From the NCBI RefSeq assembly GCF_000170895.1, contig NZ_ABCS01000028.1:1-64000 (forward strand): a stretch of 64,000 bases of DNA, in the 5' to 3' direction. The stretch is from Plesiocystis pacifica SIR-1 (GTDB lineage: Bacteria; Myxococcota_A; Polyangia; Nannocystales; Nannocystaceae). The notes under the pieces are model-generated. The model ran no database searches. It was not told the origin of the DNA and saw only the letters and a program-made list of their open reading frames with translations. Of this stretch, positions 54,459 to 63,530 are shown piece after piece. Position 1 is the first letter of the stretch. Each line of letters opens with the position of its first letter. Position numbers and translations under genes: made by a program.

Positions 54459-56093
54459 TCAAAGCGGGATGTTGCCGTGCTTTTTTGCGGGGTTGTCCTG
54501 CCGCTTGTTTCGCAGCAGATCAAAGCTGTCGGCGAGCACCTTGCGGGTCTCGACCGGGTCGATCACCCGGTCCAGGAAGCCGCGCTCGGCCGCCTTGTAG
54601 GGGCTGGCGAACAGGCGCCGGTAGTCCTCGATGAGCTTGGCGCGCTCCGCCTCGGGGTCCTCGGCCGCGGCGAGCTGGCGACGGAAGATGATGTTGACCG
54701 CACCCTCGGCGCCCATGACCGCGATCTCGGCGGTCGGGTAGGCGAGGTTGATGTCGCCGCGGATGTGCTTGGAGGCCATGACGTCGTAGGCCCCGCCGTA
54801 GGCCTTGCGCGTGACCAGGGTGACCTTGGGGACCGTGGCCTCGGTGAAGGCGTAGAGCAGCTTGGCGCCGTGGCGGATGATGCCGCCGTACTCCTGGTCG
54901 GTGCCGGGCAGGAAGCCGGGGACGTCGACGAGGGTGAGCAGGGGGATGTTGAAGGCGTCGCAGGTCCGCACGAAGCGGGCCGCCTTGATGGACGCGTCGA
55001 TGTCGAGGCAGCCGGCGAGCACCAGGGGCTGGTTGGCGACGACGCCGACGCTGTGCCCGTCGATGCGCACGTAGCCGCACACGATGTTCTTGGCGTAGTG
55101 CTCGTGGACCTCGAGGAACAGGCCGTCGTCCGCGATCGCGGTGATGATCTTGCGGATGTCGTAGGGCTTGTTGGGGTTCTCGGGCACGAGCTCGGCGAGC
55201 TCGGGGCAGGCCCGGTCGGCGGCGTCGGAGGTCTCGCGCACGGGCGCGGGCTCCATGTTGTTGCTCGGCAAGAAGCCCAGGATCTCGCGGGTCAAGGCCA
55301 GGGCCGCGGCCTCGTCGGCGCAGGCGAAGTGGCCGACGCCAGACTTCTCGTTGTGGGTCTGGGCGCCGCCGAGGGCCTCCTTGGTGACCTCCTCGTGGGT
55401 GACCGTCTTGATCACGTCGGGGCCGGTGATGAACATGTAGCTCGACTTCTCGACCATGAGCACGAAGTCGGTGAGCGCGGGGGAGTAGACCGCCCCGCCG
55501 GCGCAGGGGCCGAGGATGACCGAGAGCTGGGGCACGACGCCGGAGCTGAGCACGTTGCGCTTGAAGATCTCCGCGTAGCCGCCGAGGGCCGCGACGCCCT
55601 CTTGGATGCGCGCGCCGCCGCTGTCGTTGAGGCCGATGACCGGGGCGCCGACCTCCATGGCCTTGTCCATGACCTTGCAGATCTTCTCGGCGTGAGCCCA
55701 GCCGAGGCTGCCGCCGAACACGTCCGGGCGCTGGGCAAACACGAACACCCGGCGGCCGTCGATGGTCCCGTAGCCCGTGATCACGCCGTCGCCGTAGGAC
55801 TGCTTGTCCTGCATGCCGAAGTCGGCGCACTGGGTGGTGACGAAGCGGTCGAGCTCGACGAAGCTGCCCGGGTCGAGGAGCAGCTCGATGCGCGCGCGGG
55901 CGCCCTGACGGCCGACGGACTCGAGGCGCTCGTGGGCCTTTTGCGACTTGGCCTCGAGCTTGGTCAGGGTGTCATCGGCCTCGCCGCCGCGCTCGTGGGC
56001 TCGAGCGGCGAGCGGGCCTCCACCCAACTCGGCGACGGTGTCGCGGATCTCGAGGGCGCGGGCGGGGGGCGAGAGCGTGGTGTCGTCGGCCAT
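54459..56093 (-). CDS. Acyl-CoA carboxylase beta subunit (carboxyltransferase)
   Basis: The 544-residue protein has both crotonase-like lobes of the carboxyltransferase: GVITGYGTIDGRRVFVFAQR, IGLNDSGGARIQEGV and GPCAGGAVYSPALTD in the N-lobe, and LVDVPGFLPGTDQEYGGIIR, RKAYGGAYDVMASKHI and WAYPTAEI-like strands in the C-lobe. It transfers CO2 from biotin to propionyl- or acetyl-CoA. No biotin carboxylase or biotin carrier gene is adjacent, so its partner is encoded elsewhere. TAAAGT lies 7 nt before the ATG. Confidence 0.93.
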   Translation of the reverse strand: MADDTTLSPPARALEIRDTVAELGGGPLAARAHERGGEADDTLTKLEAKSQKAHERLESVGRQGARARIELLLDPGSFVELDRFVTTQCADFGMQDKQSYGDGVITGYGTIDGRRVFVFAQRPDVFGGSLGWAHAEKICKVMDKAMEVGAPVIGLNDSGGARIQEGVAALGGYAEIFKRNVLSSGVVPQLSVILGPCAGGAVYSPALTDFVLMVEKSSYMFITGPDVIKTVTHEEVTKEALGGAQTHNEKSGVGHFACADEAAALALTREILGFLPSNNMEPAPVRETSDAADRACPELAELVPENPNKPYDIRKIITAIADDGLFLEVHEHYAKNIVCGYVRIDGHSVGVVANQPLVLAGCLDIDASIKAARFVRTCDAFNIPLLTLVDVPGFLPGTDQEYGGIIRHGAKLLYAFTEATVPKVTLVTRKAYGGAYDVMASKHIRGDINLAYPTAEIAVMGAEGAVNIIFRRQLAAAEDPEAERAKLIEDYRRLFASPYKAAERGFLDRVIDPVETRKVLADSFDLLRNKRQDNPAKKHGNIPL

Positions 56094-56100
56094 CGCCGGG

Positions 56101-56106
56101 ACTTTA
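56101..56106 (-). promoter_or_regulatory. Candidate -10 hexamer TAAAGT
   Basis: TANNNT-type hexamer 7 nt upstream of the ATG at 56093. Confidence 0.5.
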
Positions 56107-56228
56107 GACAGGCTCGGGGCGATCGAAAAGCGCGCGCCCTCCCCGGGCTCCCCGATCGCCCCGCCACAACCTCACGCAGACCCCAAAAAGCCGCAATTTT
56201 CCGCCCTGGTCTGGCAAACTGGCGGTCC

Positions 56229-57440
56229 ATGGCCTTCGCGCACGCTCCCCTCGACGCCGCCGCGCTCGGACCCATCGCGGGTAAATTCGTCGGCCCCGAC
56301 GCGCCCGACAAGATGCGCAAGATGGTCTCCTCGGGCCTGGCTCCCCTGCCGCCCCGGGACATGCTCGTCGCCCTCTACCAGCTGTGGGTCGCTGGGGACG
56401 ACCTGGGCGAGAAGGCGGGCAAGACCGTCGCGGGCTTGCCCGCGCCGATCCTCGACGGCGCCCTCGGGGACGCCAGGCTGCCCGCAGGCGTGCTCGATCT
56501 GCTCGGCCGCAAGTTCGCCCGCAACGAGGCCGTGCTCGCCAAGGTCGTGCGCCACGCCCAGGTCGACGACGAGACCCTCATCGGCGTCGGCCGGCTGTGC
56601 CCCGAGCCGATCTGCGACATGATCGCGGACAACCAGACCCGCTGGCTCGCCCGCCCGGCGATCGTCAGCAGCCTGTACCAAAACCGCCACTGCCGCATGA
56701 GCGTGGTCCACCGGATGATCGAGCTGGCCGAGCGCCAGGGGGTGGACCTCAAGCTCCCGGCCATGGAGGAGATCCGCGCGGCGCTGGCCGACGCCGGGCC
56801 GCCCGACGAGACCCGCGACGCGCTGTACCGCAGCGCGACCAACACCGAGGTCGCCAAGGAGGCCGAGGCCGCGGCCCTGAACCTGTTCGGCGCCGCCGAT
56901 GTCGACGACGAGCTCGACCTGCCCGAGTTCGACGACGGCGAGGTGTTCGAGGGCGAGCTGCCCAAGGAGGAAGAGGTCGCCGCCGACGAGCCGGCCGCCG
57001 AGGCCGAGGCCGAGGCCGAGGAGCCCCAGTCCAAGGCCCGGCGCCTCGGCCAGCTCCTCCAGATGCGGCCCATGGAGAAGATCCGCGCGGCGACCACGGG
57101 CGACAGCTACGACCGCTCGATCCTGATCCGCGACTCCAACAAGATCGTCGCCATGGCGGTGATCAAGTCGCCCAAGATCAAGGACAACGAGGCCGTCGGC
57201 TACTCGACCAACCGCGCGCTTTGCAACGACGTGATCAACTACATCGCCAACCGCCGGGAGTGGATCAAGCTCTACGCCGTCAAGCTCAACCTGGTGATGA
57301 ACCCCAAGACGCCCCTGGCCAAGTCGATGACCCTGCTGGCGCACCTCAACCGCAACGACGTGCAAAAGGTCGCCCGCTCGAAGGGCATTCCGTCGGCGCT
57401 GGCCACGGCAGCGAAACGCAAGGTCCAGGCGCGGCGTTAG
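56229..57440 (+). CDS. Conserved hypothetical helical protein
   Basis: The 403-residue cytosolic product has an all-helical N-terminal region of HEAT-like pattern (residues 20-200), an acidic Glu/Asp/Ala linker near 215-265 and a basic C-terminal helical domain (SKARRLGQLLQMRPMEKIRA to TAAKRKVQARR). A second helical block, YSTNRALCNDVINYIANRR, is distinctive. The start is the ATG at 56229. No function is assigned. Two membrane-related genes follow closely, suggesting an operon. Confidence 0.75.
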   Translation: MAFAHAPLDAAALGPIAGKFVGPDAPDKMRKMVSSGLAPLPPRDMLVALYQLWVAGDDLGEKAGKTVAGLPAPILDGALGDARLPAGVLDLLGRKFARNEAVLAKVVRHAQVDDETLIGVGRLCPEPICDMIADNQTRWLARPAIVSSLYQNRHCRMSVVHRMIELAERQGVDLKLPAMEEIRAALADAGPPDETRDALYRSATNTEVAKEAEAAALNLFGAADVDDELDLPEFDDGEVFEGELPKEEEVAADEPAAEAEAEAEEPQSKARRLGQLLQMRPMEKIRAATTGDSYDRSILIRDSNKIVAMAVIKSPKIKDNEAVGYSTNRALCNDVINYIANRREWIKLYAVKLNLVMNPKTPLAKSMTLLAHLNRNDVQKVARSKGIPSALATAAKRKVQARR

Positions 57441-57447
57441 TCAAACC

Positions 57448-57960
57448 GTGTTCGCCGCCGTCCAGCGCTGGGGCGGGGTCCTCGTCCGACCCCGAGCCAC
57501 CTTCGAGGCCTTTCACGCTGCGCACTCTGCCGACCCCCGGGTTGGCAAGTGGGACGCCTGGGCGCTGACGGGGCTCTACGTCGCCGGCAGCCAGGTCCAG
57601 GCCATCAGCGAGGCCCTCGCCAAGTACCAGGCCTTCGACAGCCTGGCGATCCTGTTCAACGGCGTCGCCATGGCCGTGCTCGCGCCGATCCTCGTCGGCT
57701 TCCTGGCCGAGGCGCTGCTCGGTGCGCGCCACCGCGCCTACGGAAACATGACGCTGGTGCCCCTCGTAGCTCTGGCGACCCTCGCCAACCTCCTGCGTCA
57801 GCAGGGCGTCCAGCTGCCCGGTCCGCACTACCTCCCCGAAATGATGGGGAGCGCGTGGGCGGTCGCCCTCGCCTTTTGGGGTCGCGCGCGGCTGCCCAAG
57901 TTCGAGGCCGAGTCCAAGAAGTCAAAATCAACCTCCTCCGAGAGCCCAGCCGATGACTGA
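57448..57960 (+). CDS. YIP1-like small membrane protein
   Basis: The 170-residue product starts at GTG 57448, 8 nt after the previous stop. The N-terminus RWGGVLVRPRATFEAFH and about three hydrophobic helices (ILFNGVAMAVLAPILVGFL, MTLVPLVALATLANLL, GSAWAVALAFWGRA) fit the YIP1 family layout. It ends in a Lys/Ser tail. It overlaps the thioredoxin gene by 8 nt. Confidence 0.68.
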   Translation: MFAAVQRWGGVLVRPRATFEAFHAAHSADPRVGKWDAWALTGLYVAGSQVQAISEALAKYQAFDSLAILFNGVAMAVLAPILVGFLAEALLGARHRAYGNMTLVPLVALATLANLLRQQGVQLPGPHYLPEMMGSAWAVALAFWGRARLPKFEAESKKSKSTSSESPADD

Positions 57961-58516
57961 AATGCGCAAGCTCCCCGAGCTCGTCGTCGGGACCGTCCTG
58001 CTCGGGCTCATCGCCCTCGCCGGCGCCCAGGATGCCCTCGAGGCCACGGTCCGCTGGGACAGCTACGGCCCCGTGAGCGTCGACGATCCCCTGCCGGAGT
58101 TTCGCGTCGAGCTCAGCGACAGCACGCAGCTGAGCAGCGCGGACCTCGGCGCGGGTGAGGGCGTGACCATGCTGGCGTTTTGGGCGACCTGGTGCCACGC
58201 CTGCGAGGCCGAGATGCCGGCCCTGGTCGCCCTCGACGCGCGCTACGACGACGACGAGCTGCGCATCGTCGGGGTCAACCGCGACGACCTGCCCATGGAC
58301 CGACGCGCGGCCCAGGTCGGCGCCTTCTCCAGCGCCCGCGGCATGCAGTTCCCCCACATCTACGACGACGGGCAGCTCGCCCGCGCCTTCGGGGTCGAGG
58401 CGATCCCGCACCTGGTGCTCGTCGATCCCAACGGCCGGATCCGCTACGTGCACCTGGGCCGGGTCACGGAAAAGCAGCTCGCCTACGAGGTCGACGAGCT
58501 GCTCCGGGGTGGCTGA
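57953..58516 (+). CDS. TlpA-like thioredoxin, membrane-anchored
   Basis: The 187-residue product has an uncleaved or cleavable N-terminal hydrophobic segment (ELVVGTVLLGLIALAGA). The thioredoxin domain has the redox motif in LAFWATWCHACEAEMPALV (CHAC) and the cis-Pro loop AIPHLVLVDPNGRIRYVH. It reduces or shuttles disulfides outside the cytoplasm. It is coupled to the preceding membrane protein gene. Confidence 0.88.
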   Translation: MTEMRKLPELVVGTVLLGLIALAGAQDALEATVRWDSYGPVSVDDPLPEFRVELSDSTQLSSADLGAGEGVTMLAFWATWCHACEAEMPALVALDARYDDDELRIVGVNRDDLPMDRRAAQVGAFSSARGMQFPHIYDDGQLARAFGVEAIPHLVLVDPNGRIRYVHLGRVTEKQLAYEVDELLRGG

Positions 58517-58531
58517 GCACCAAGAGCCAGT

Positions 58532-60373
58532 TCAGTCCGCTTCGGCCTGGCTCTCGCCCTCGCCATCGCCATCGCCCCCCGGCTCGAGGCTGGCCTGGCG
58601 GGCGACCAACTTCGCGTAGGCGCCCCCCTTGGCCATGAGCTCGGGGTGCTTGCCCTGCTCGACGACCTGGCCATGGTCGAGCACGACGATCCGATCCGCG
58701 TCGCGGATCGTGCTCAGCCGGTGGGCGATCACCAGGGTCGTCCGCCCCTGCTGCAGCCGCTCGAGCGCCGCCTGGACCATGTGCTCGCTCTCGCTGTCCA
58801 GCGCCGAGGTGGCCTCGTCGAGGATCAGCACCGTCGGGTCGCGGAGGATCGCCCGGGCGATGGCCACGCGCTGGCGCTGACCGCCGCTGAGCTTGACCCC
58901 GCGCTCGCCGACGATGGTGTCGTAGCCCTCGGGGAACTCGAGGATGAAGTCGTGGGCGTTGGCGTCCCGGGCCGCGGACTCGAGCTCCGCGTCGCTGGCG
59001 TCCAGGCGGCCGTAGCGGATGTTCTCGCGGATCGAGCCCGAGAACAGCACGGGGTCCTGGGAGACCTCGGCGATCGAGCCGCGCAGCGAGCTCAAGGTCA
59101 GCTCGCGCAGGTCCTGGCCGTCGTAGCGGACCGCCCCCGCCTGGGGGTCCCACATGCGCAGCACCAGGCGGCTGAGGGTGGTCTTGCCCGAGCCGCTCGA
59201 GCCGACCAGGGCACAGACCTCGCCGGGCTCGATGACCAGGTCGAGGTCCTTGATCACCTCGGTGTCGCGGTCGTCATAGCCGAAGGTCACGCCATCGAAG
59301 CTGAGCCGTCCCTTGGGCTGGCTCAGCGCCTGGGCCCCCGGCGAGTCGGCGATCTCGGGCTCGGAGTCGAGGATCTCGAACAGCCGCGCCGCCGAGCCGA
59401 GCCCCTGATTGAAGCTGCCGATCACGCCCGCGAGGCCGCCCACGGAGCCGGCCACCTGCAGGGTGTAGAGCACGAAGCGGAACAGGTCGTCCTTGTCCAT
59501 GGTGCCGTCGAGGACCATGTGCCCGCCGAGCCAAAAGATCCCCGCGACGGCGCAAAAGGCCAGGAAGCTCGACACGGACATGAACCAGCTGCGCGCCCGG
59601 ATCTGCTTGACGAAGAGCTTGAAGGCCTTGTCGATGGCCTCGCCGTAGCGCGCGCCCTCGAACTCCTCGCGGGTGAAGGACTGGACGGTGTCGACGGCCG
59701 ACAGGCCCTCCTGGAGGCGGCCAGAGGCCTTGGCCAGCTGGTCCTGGGCCTGGCGAGCGAGGCGACGAATGATCCGGCCCCACAAGTTGGCGATGATGAC
59801 CAGGGGCGGGACGACCAGCAGCACCCGGCCGGTCAGGCCCGGGCTGACGTAGAACAAAAAGCCGATCCCGCCGATCAGCGAGAGGATGTTGCGCAGCGCC
59901 AGGCTCAGATCCTGGCCGATGATCGACTGCAGCCGGGTCGCGTCGTCGGACTGGCGCGAGAGCAGCTCGCCGGTGCGGTTGGCGTGAAAGTAGCGCTGAG
60001 TCATGCGCAGCAGGTGCGCGTGGATCTCCATGCGCAGGTCGGCGACGACCCGCTCGCCCACCCAGCTCATGAGGTAGTGACGGATGAACACGAACACGCC
60101 CTGGAACGCGAACAGGCTGACCAGGACCAGGGTGCTCTCGTTGAGCTTGGCCGCGTCGGCCATGCTCGCGTCGACGGCCGTGGCCAGCAGGTCGCCGAAG
60201 AACCAGGGCACGGCCAGGCCGACGCTGACCGTGAACAGCAGCGCGCCCAGGGCGATGCTCAGGCGCCCGGCGTAGGGACCGGTGTACTTGAACAGCCGCC
60301 ACAGCTGCTTCCAAGCCGACTTGCGATCGATCTTGGCGTGCTCTTCGACCTTGGTGTCGTCCGGTCCGGCCAT
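58532..60373 (-). CDS. ABC exporter half-transporter (MsbA-like)
   Basis: From the ATG at 60373 the product has 613 residues. The N-terminal six-helix exporter domain spans about 25-330. The ATPase domain shows Walker A LVGSSGSGKTTLSRL, signature LSGGQRQRVAIARAI, Walker B VLILDEATSALDSES and the switch HRLSTIRDADRI. As a homodimer it would export lipid or hydrophobic cargo; cargo is unknown. TAGGCT lies 7 nt before the ATG. Confidence 0.94.
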   Translation of the reverse strand: MAGPDDTKVEEHAKIDRKSAWKQLWRLFKYTGPYAGRLSIALGALLFTVSVGLAVPWFFGDLLATAVDASMADAAKLNESTLVLVSLFAFQGVFVFIRHYLMSWVGERVVADLRMEIHAHLLRMTQRYFHANRTGELLSRQSDDATRLQSIIGQDLSLALRNILSLIGGIGFLFYVSPGLTGRVLLVVPPLVIIANLWGRIIRRLARQAQDQLAKASGRLQEGLSAVDTVQSFTREEFEGARYGEAIDKAFKLFVKQIRARSWFMSVSSFLAFCAVAGIFWLGGHMVLDGTMDKDDLFRFVLYTLQVAGSVGGLAGVIGSFNQGLGSAARLFEILDSEPEIADSPGAQALSQPKGRLSFDGVTFGYDDRDTEVIKDLDLVIEPGEVCALVGSSGSGKTTLSRLVLRMWDPQAGAVRYDGQDLRELTLSSLRGSIAEVSQDPVLFSGSIRENIRYGRLDASDAELESAARDANAHDFILEFPEGYDTIVGERGVKLSGGQRQRVAIARAILRDPTVLILDEATSALDSESEHMVQAALERLQQGRTTLVIAHRLSTIRDADRIVVLDHGQVVEQGKHPELMAKGGAYAKLVARQASLEPGGDGDGEGESQAEAD

Positions 60374-60380
60374 CCGCGCG

Positions 60381-60386
60381 AGCCTA
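60381..60386 (-). promoter_or_regulatory. Candidate -10 hexamer TAGGCT
   Basis: TANNNT-type hexamer 7 nt upstream of the ATG at 60373, favouring it over a TTG at 60391. Confidence 0.45.
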
Positions 60387-60553
60387 CCCAAGGGATCACC
60401 GATCGCAACTCCCCGGGCACCCGGCCAACCCCGCGCCGGGTGCGAGCGTCACGCGGGCCGTGGACGAGCCCGGTGCGGGCTGGCCTCAGACGTGCTCAGG
60501 CCCGCTTCCGCGGGGCGGAGCGAGCCTGAAGGCCCCTAGCGGGGCTGGGTGGG

Positions 60554-60569
60554 GATCGCCTGGGCGATC
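60554..60569 (-). terminator. Candidate terminator hairpin of a lipoprotein gene
   Basis: GATCGCC (60554-60560) and GGCGATC (60563-60569) form a 7-bp stem, 17 nt downstream of the minus-strand gene 60586-61497. More GC-rich stems lie further on (about 60505-60550). No T-run is seen. Confidence 0.4.
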
Positions 60570-60585
60570 GCCCAAGCGGGCGGGG

Positions 60586-61497
60586 TCAGGGCGTCATCGA
60601 GACGGTGCCGGACAGGCCCTTGAGCTCGAAGTCGATCTCGATCATCTGACCGATCGCCTCGACCTCGAACACGTCGGTGGCGATGGTGAAGTTGGTGTCG
60701 CTCCAGGTCAGGTCCATGGTCGCGCCGGCGCCCTGGATGTCGACGTCGAAGAAGGGCACGGCGCCGGGCAGGTCGAGGTCGCTGGGCATCGGCCGGTCGT
60801 CGGGGTTGACCTTGGCGTCGATGATCGCGGTGGTCAGCACGGGGTGCGGGATGTTGGTGGTGCCCGTGGCCACGCCAGCGTCGTGGTCGCCCTGGTTGGT
60901 GCCGAAGTTGACCGGGAAGGCGTCGCCGTCGTTGGCCATGTTGATCATGGTCAGGGACACGACGGGGTTGACGATGCCGAGGTTGCAGACCTGATCGAGG
61001 ACGTCGGCGATGTCGATGGACACGAGCTCGACGCGGACCACGGAGGCGTTGTCGTCCATCTCGACCTGGACCTCGCCGCCGGTGACCATGAAGTCGATCG
61101 GGATCTCGCAGCTGCCGAGCAGGCCGGCGTCGGCGGTGGCCGTGGACGCCAGGGTGCCGCCGCCCATGGCGAAGGTCATGACCTCGCAGGCGTTGCCGAC
61201 ACCGTTGCCGTCGAAGTCGAGCTGGTTGGGGTTGGCGACCGAGGGGCAGTTGTCGTCGGCGTCGGGGACCTCGTCCATGTCCTCGTCCGGCGGCGGGCCC
61301 TCCTCGGTGGTCTCGGTGGTGTCCTCGGCCGAGCCCGAGCCGGTCTCGGTGTCGTCGGTGTCGTCGGTGCCGACCTCGTCGTCGGTGCCCGCGGTGTCGT
61401 CGGCGGCTTCGCTGCCGCCACCGCCGTCATCGCCACAACCGACGGCGAATACGGCTACCAGGGAAAAAGAAAGGAAACCAAGGGCGCTGCGCTTCAT
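60586..61497 (-). CDS. Lipoprotein with thrombospondin type 3-like Ca-binding segment
   Basis: The 303-residue product has lipobox FAVGC near residue 21 and an acidic Asp/Thr/Glu linker (residues 22-72). A thrombospondin type 3-like repeat follows (DEDMDEVPDADDNCPSVANP, then QLDFDGNGVGNACE) whose Asp residues bind calcium. The C-terminal beta-rich domain (residues 110-303) is unrecognised. A surface protein is likely. Confidence 0.83.
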   Translation of the reverse strand: MKRSALGFLSFSLVAVFAVGCGDDGGGGSEAADDTAGTDDEVGTDDTDDTETGSGSAEDTTETTEEGPPPDEDMDEVPDADDNCPSVANPNQLDFDGNGVGNACEVMTFAMGGGTLASTATADAGLLGSCEIPIDFMVTGGEVQVEMDDNASVVRVELVSIDIADVLDQVCNLGIVNPVVSLTMINMANDGDAFPVNFGTNQGDHDAGVATGTTNIPHPVLTTAIIDAKVNPDDRPMPSDLDLPGAVPFFDVDIQGAGATMDLTWSDTNFTIATDVFEVEAIGQMIEIDFELKGLSGTVSMTP

Positions 61498-61585
61498 GAG
61501 CAATCCCATACCACCGGTGAGGGCGAGCAAACAACAACCTTGCGCGACCGGTGGTGCAAGAGCGCCCCCCTTTCCCGATCGGCTC

Positions 61586-62245
61586 CTAGGTCAGCGCGCG
61601 GGCGAGCGCGACGCCAACCATGCTCAGCATCGCGAGCACGGGCAGCTGGACGAGGACCGCAGCCAGCCAAAAGGCCAAGCGCGGACCGAGCCCCGCGCCC
61701 TCGACCACGCGGGCGCGCGCGCCCGCGTCGACCTCGATCGCCAGCTCCTCGCGCAGCTCGGCGAGGCGCCGCTCGAGCAAGGGCGCGATGGCGCGGCCAT
61801 AGAGGTTGGCGGTGCTCCGCCCCCAAATGAACGCCGCTCGCGCTCGCCTGGGCCAGCGCCACAGCCCCACGGCAAAGATCGTCGCGTTGAGCACCCACGC
61901 CGCCTTGTAGCGACCGCAGCCCGTCGCCAGCTCCCACGCGCCGACCTCGACCTCGCCGGGCAGGTCCGTGCCGTAGCCCGTGAGCACGTGGTGGAGGTCG
62001 TGGTAGACGAGGGCGTCGCGGCGCGACTTGGGGTTGGGCACGGTCAGTGTCCGACCCAGGAAGATCAGCCGGACGGTCTCGTCGTCGTAGCCTCCGCCGT
62101 CCTCGCTGCCCCCCTCGTCGTCGAAGCCGTTGGCCTCGAAGTAGCGCTTGCGCGCGTCGACGAGCGGAAGATCGGCGGGGTAGAGCGGAGTCTGAGCCGT
62201 GGCGGTCACAGACTCAGCATGGGTCCGCTCGAGGGGGTCGACCAT
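61586..62245 (-). CDS. COQ4-like protein
   Basis: The 219-residue product starts at the ATG at 62245. It contains HDLHHVLTGYGTDLPGE, an exact HDxxH-X11-E zinc motif of the COQ4 family, which in eukaryotes and some bacteria acts in ubiquinone biosynthesis (C1 decarboxylation and hydroxylation). The C-terminus adds a hydrophobic helix (RLAFWLAAVLVQLPVLAMLS), so it may be membrane-bound. Function in a quinone pathway is inferred. It is divergent from a dienelactone hydrolase-family lipoprotein. Confidence 0.75.
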   Translation of the reverse strand: MVDPLERTHAESVTATAQTPLYPADLPLVDARKRYFEANGFDDEGGSEDGGGYDDETVRLIFLGRTLTVPNPKSRRDALVYHDLHHVLTGYGTDLPGEVEVGAWELATGCGRYKAAWVLNATIFAVGLWRWPRRARAAFIWGRSTANLYGRAIAPLLERRLAELREELAIEVDAGARARVVEGAGLGPRLAFWLAAVLVQLPVLAMLSMVGVALARALT

Positions 62246-62275
62246 TCGCCTTTGGCCCAGGGCATGATGGTCGTC

Positions 62276-62305
62276 AACCACACATTAAACATCGTTATTG
62301 TGGTT
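62276..62305. promoter_or_regulatory. Inverted repeat in divergent promoter region
   Basis: AACCACA (62276-62282) and TGTGGTT (62299-62305), 16 nt apart, flank ATTAAAC/GTTAT sequence, the most AT-rich part of the 155-bp gap between the COQ4-like and hydrolase genes. It could be an operator controlling one or both. Confidence 0.45.
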
Positions 62306-62385
62306 TCCTCCCGAGCCCGCGGCGAGCGGCCTCAACTTTTGGGCTCGGGCGTCGGGTCTGTCCTTGGCTCGGTCTCGCCCTGGGG

Positions 62386-62391
62386 TAGCGT
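62386..62391 (+). promoter_or_regulatory. Candidate -10 hexamer TAGCGT
   Basis: TANNNT-type hexamer 9 nt upstream of the ATG at 62401. Confidence 0.45.
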
Positions 62392-62400
62392 GGCCGCGCC

Positions 62401-63297
62401 ATGCGATGCGCCCGGGCTCTGTCCCTCCTGCTCCTGCCCGCGACCTTGACCCTGTCCTCCTGTGACAAGGACGCCTCGACCGAAACACCAAGCGACGCCG
62501 TCGCCCCGGCCGAATCGTCCACGCCACGCAGCGCGCCCGAGGGCTCGAGGCTCACGGGCCTCGTCGACGAGGACACCTTCGCGTCCATGCACCAGCTCAG
62601 CGAGGCCGAGGCCCCGGCCCTGCGCGGCGAGACCGTCGAGCTCGCGGGCACGCGCGCCTACCTGTCCCTGCCCGAGGGCGCGAGCGGGCCGGTCCCCGCG
62701 CTCGTGGTGATCCACGAGTGGTGGGGTCTCAACGATCACATTCGCCACTGGACGGACCGCCTGGCCGCCGACGGCTACGCCGCCCTCGCCGTGGATCTCT
62801 ACGGCGGCGAGGTTGCGACCACCCCCGACGAGGCCATGGCGATCATGAAGCGCGTCGACCCCGAGGCGGCCGCGGCGACCTTGCAGGCCGCCCACGCGTT
62901 CTTGGCCAGCGACCCGCGGATCCAGGCGACGCGCCGCGGCGTGATCGGCTGGTGCTTCGGCGGCGGCTGGTCCCTGCGCCACGCCATCGCCACCTCGGAT
63001 CTCGACGCCGCGGTGATCTACTACGGCCGGACCACCGAAGACCCCGCCGAGCTCGGCCAGATCCAGGCGCCCCTGCTCGGCGTGTTCGCCAACGAGGACC
63101 GCTCGATCCCCCCGGAGGTCGTCGACGGCTTCGCCGCCGCCCTCGAGTCCGCCGGCAAGTCCATCGAGCTGCACCGCTACGACGCCGAGCATGCCTTCGC
63201 CAACCCCTCGAACGCGCGCTACGACCACGACTCGGCCGCCGACGCGTGGTCCCGCGTGCGGGCCTTCCTGGCCCGGGAGCTGCGCGAGGGCGAGTAG
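62401..63297 (+). CDS. Dienelactone hydrolase-family lipoprotein
   Basis: The 298-residue product has lipobox LSSC (Cys21) and a Ser/Pro/Glu linker. The dienelactone hydrolase domain has Cys185 in GWCFGGGW, Asp233 in FANEDRSIPP and His264 in AEHAFANPS, the family triad, plus VIHEWWGLNDHI with the regulatory Glu. Secreted DLH-like lipoproteins hydrolyse unknown esters or lactones. TAGCGT lies 9 nt before the ATG. Confidence 0.9.
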   Translation: MRCARALSLLLLPATLTLSSCDKDASTETPSDAVAPAESSTPRSAPEGSRLTGLVDEDTFASMHQLSEAEAPALRGETVELAGTRAYLSLPEGASGPVPALVVIHEWWGLNDHIRHWTDRLAADGYAALAVDLYGGEVATTPDEAMAIMKRVDPEAAAATLQAAHAFLASDPRIQATRRGVIGWCFGGGWSLRHAIATSDLDAAVIYYGRTTEDPAELGQIQAPLLGVFANEDRSIPPEVVDGFAAALESAGKSIELHRYDAEHAFANPSNARYDHDSAADAWSRVRAFLARELREGE

Positions 63298-63311
63298 CTC
63301 TCAGCCCGCCG

Positions 63312-63515
63312 ATGGCTAAAATGCTCTCGATGTCCGGAGCAAAACCCAAGGCACCAGACCATCGCTCTGCCGAGCCGAGGAACAAAGATACCGAGCACCT
63401 GCGTTTCCTCGACGCTGTCGCCGAAGGGATGGCAGACGCCGACGCAGGGCGCGTACAGACCCACGCCGTGGTCGTCGCTCGCATGTGTACACGGTTCGCT
63501 GCGCGTACGAAGTGA
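63312..63515 (+). CDS. Small protein with antitoxin-like C-terminus
   Basis: The 67-residue frame starts at the ATG at 63312. Its segment FLDAVAEGMADADAGRVQTH then AVVVARM resembles the helix (EGLxDxxAGRxxxHEEVxxxM) that ends many type II antitoxins. No toxin gene follows; the next gene is TetR on the other strand. It may be an orphan antitoxin or chance resemblance. Confidence 0.45.
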   Translation: MAKMLSMSGAKPKAPDHRSAEPRNKDTEHLRFLDAVAEGMADADAGRVQTHAVVVARMCTRFAARTK

Positions 63516-63530
63516 GTGGGGCGAAGATCG

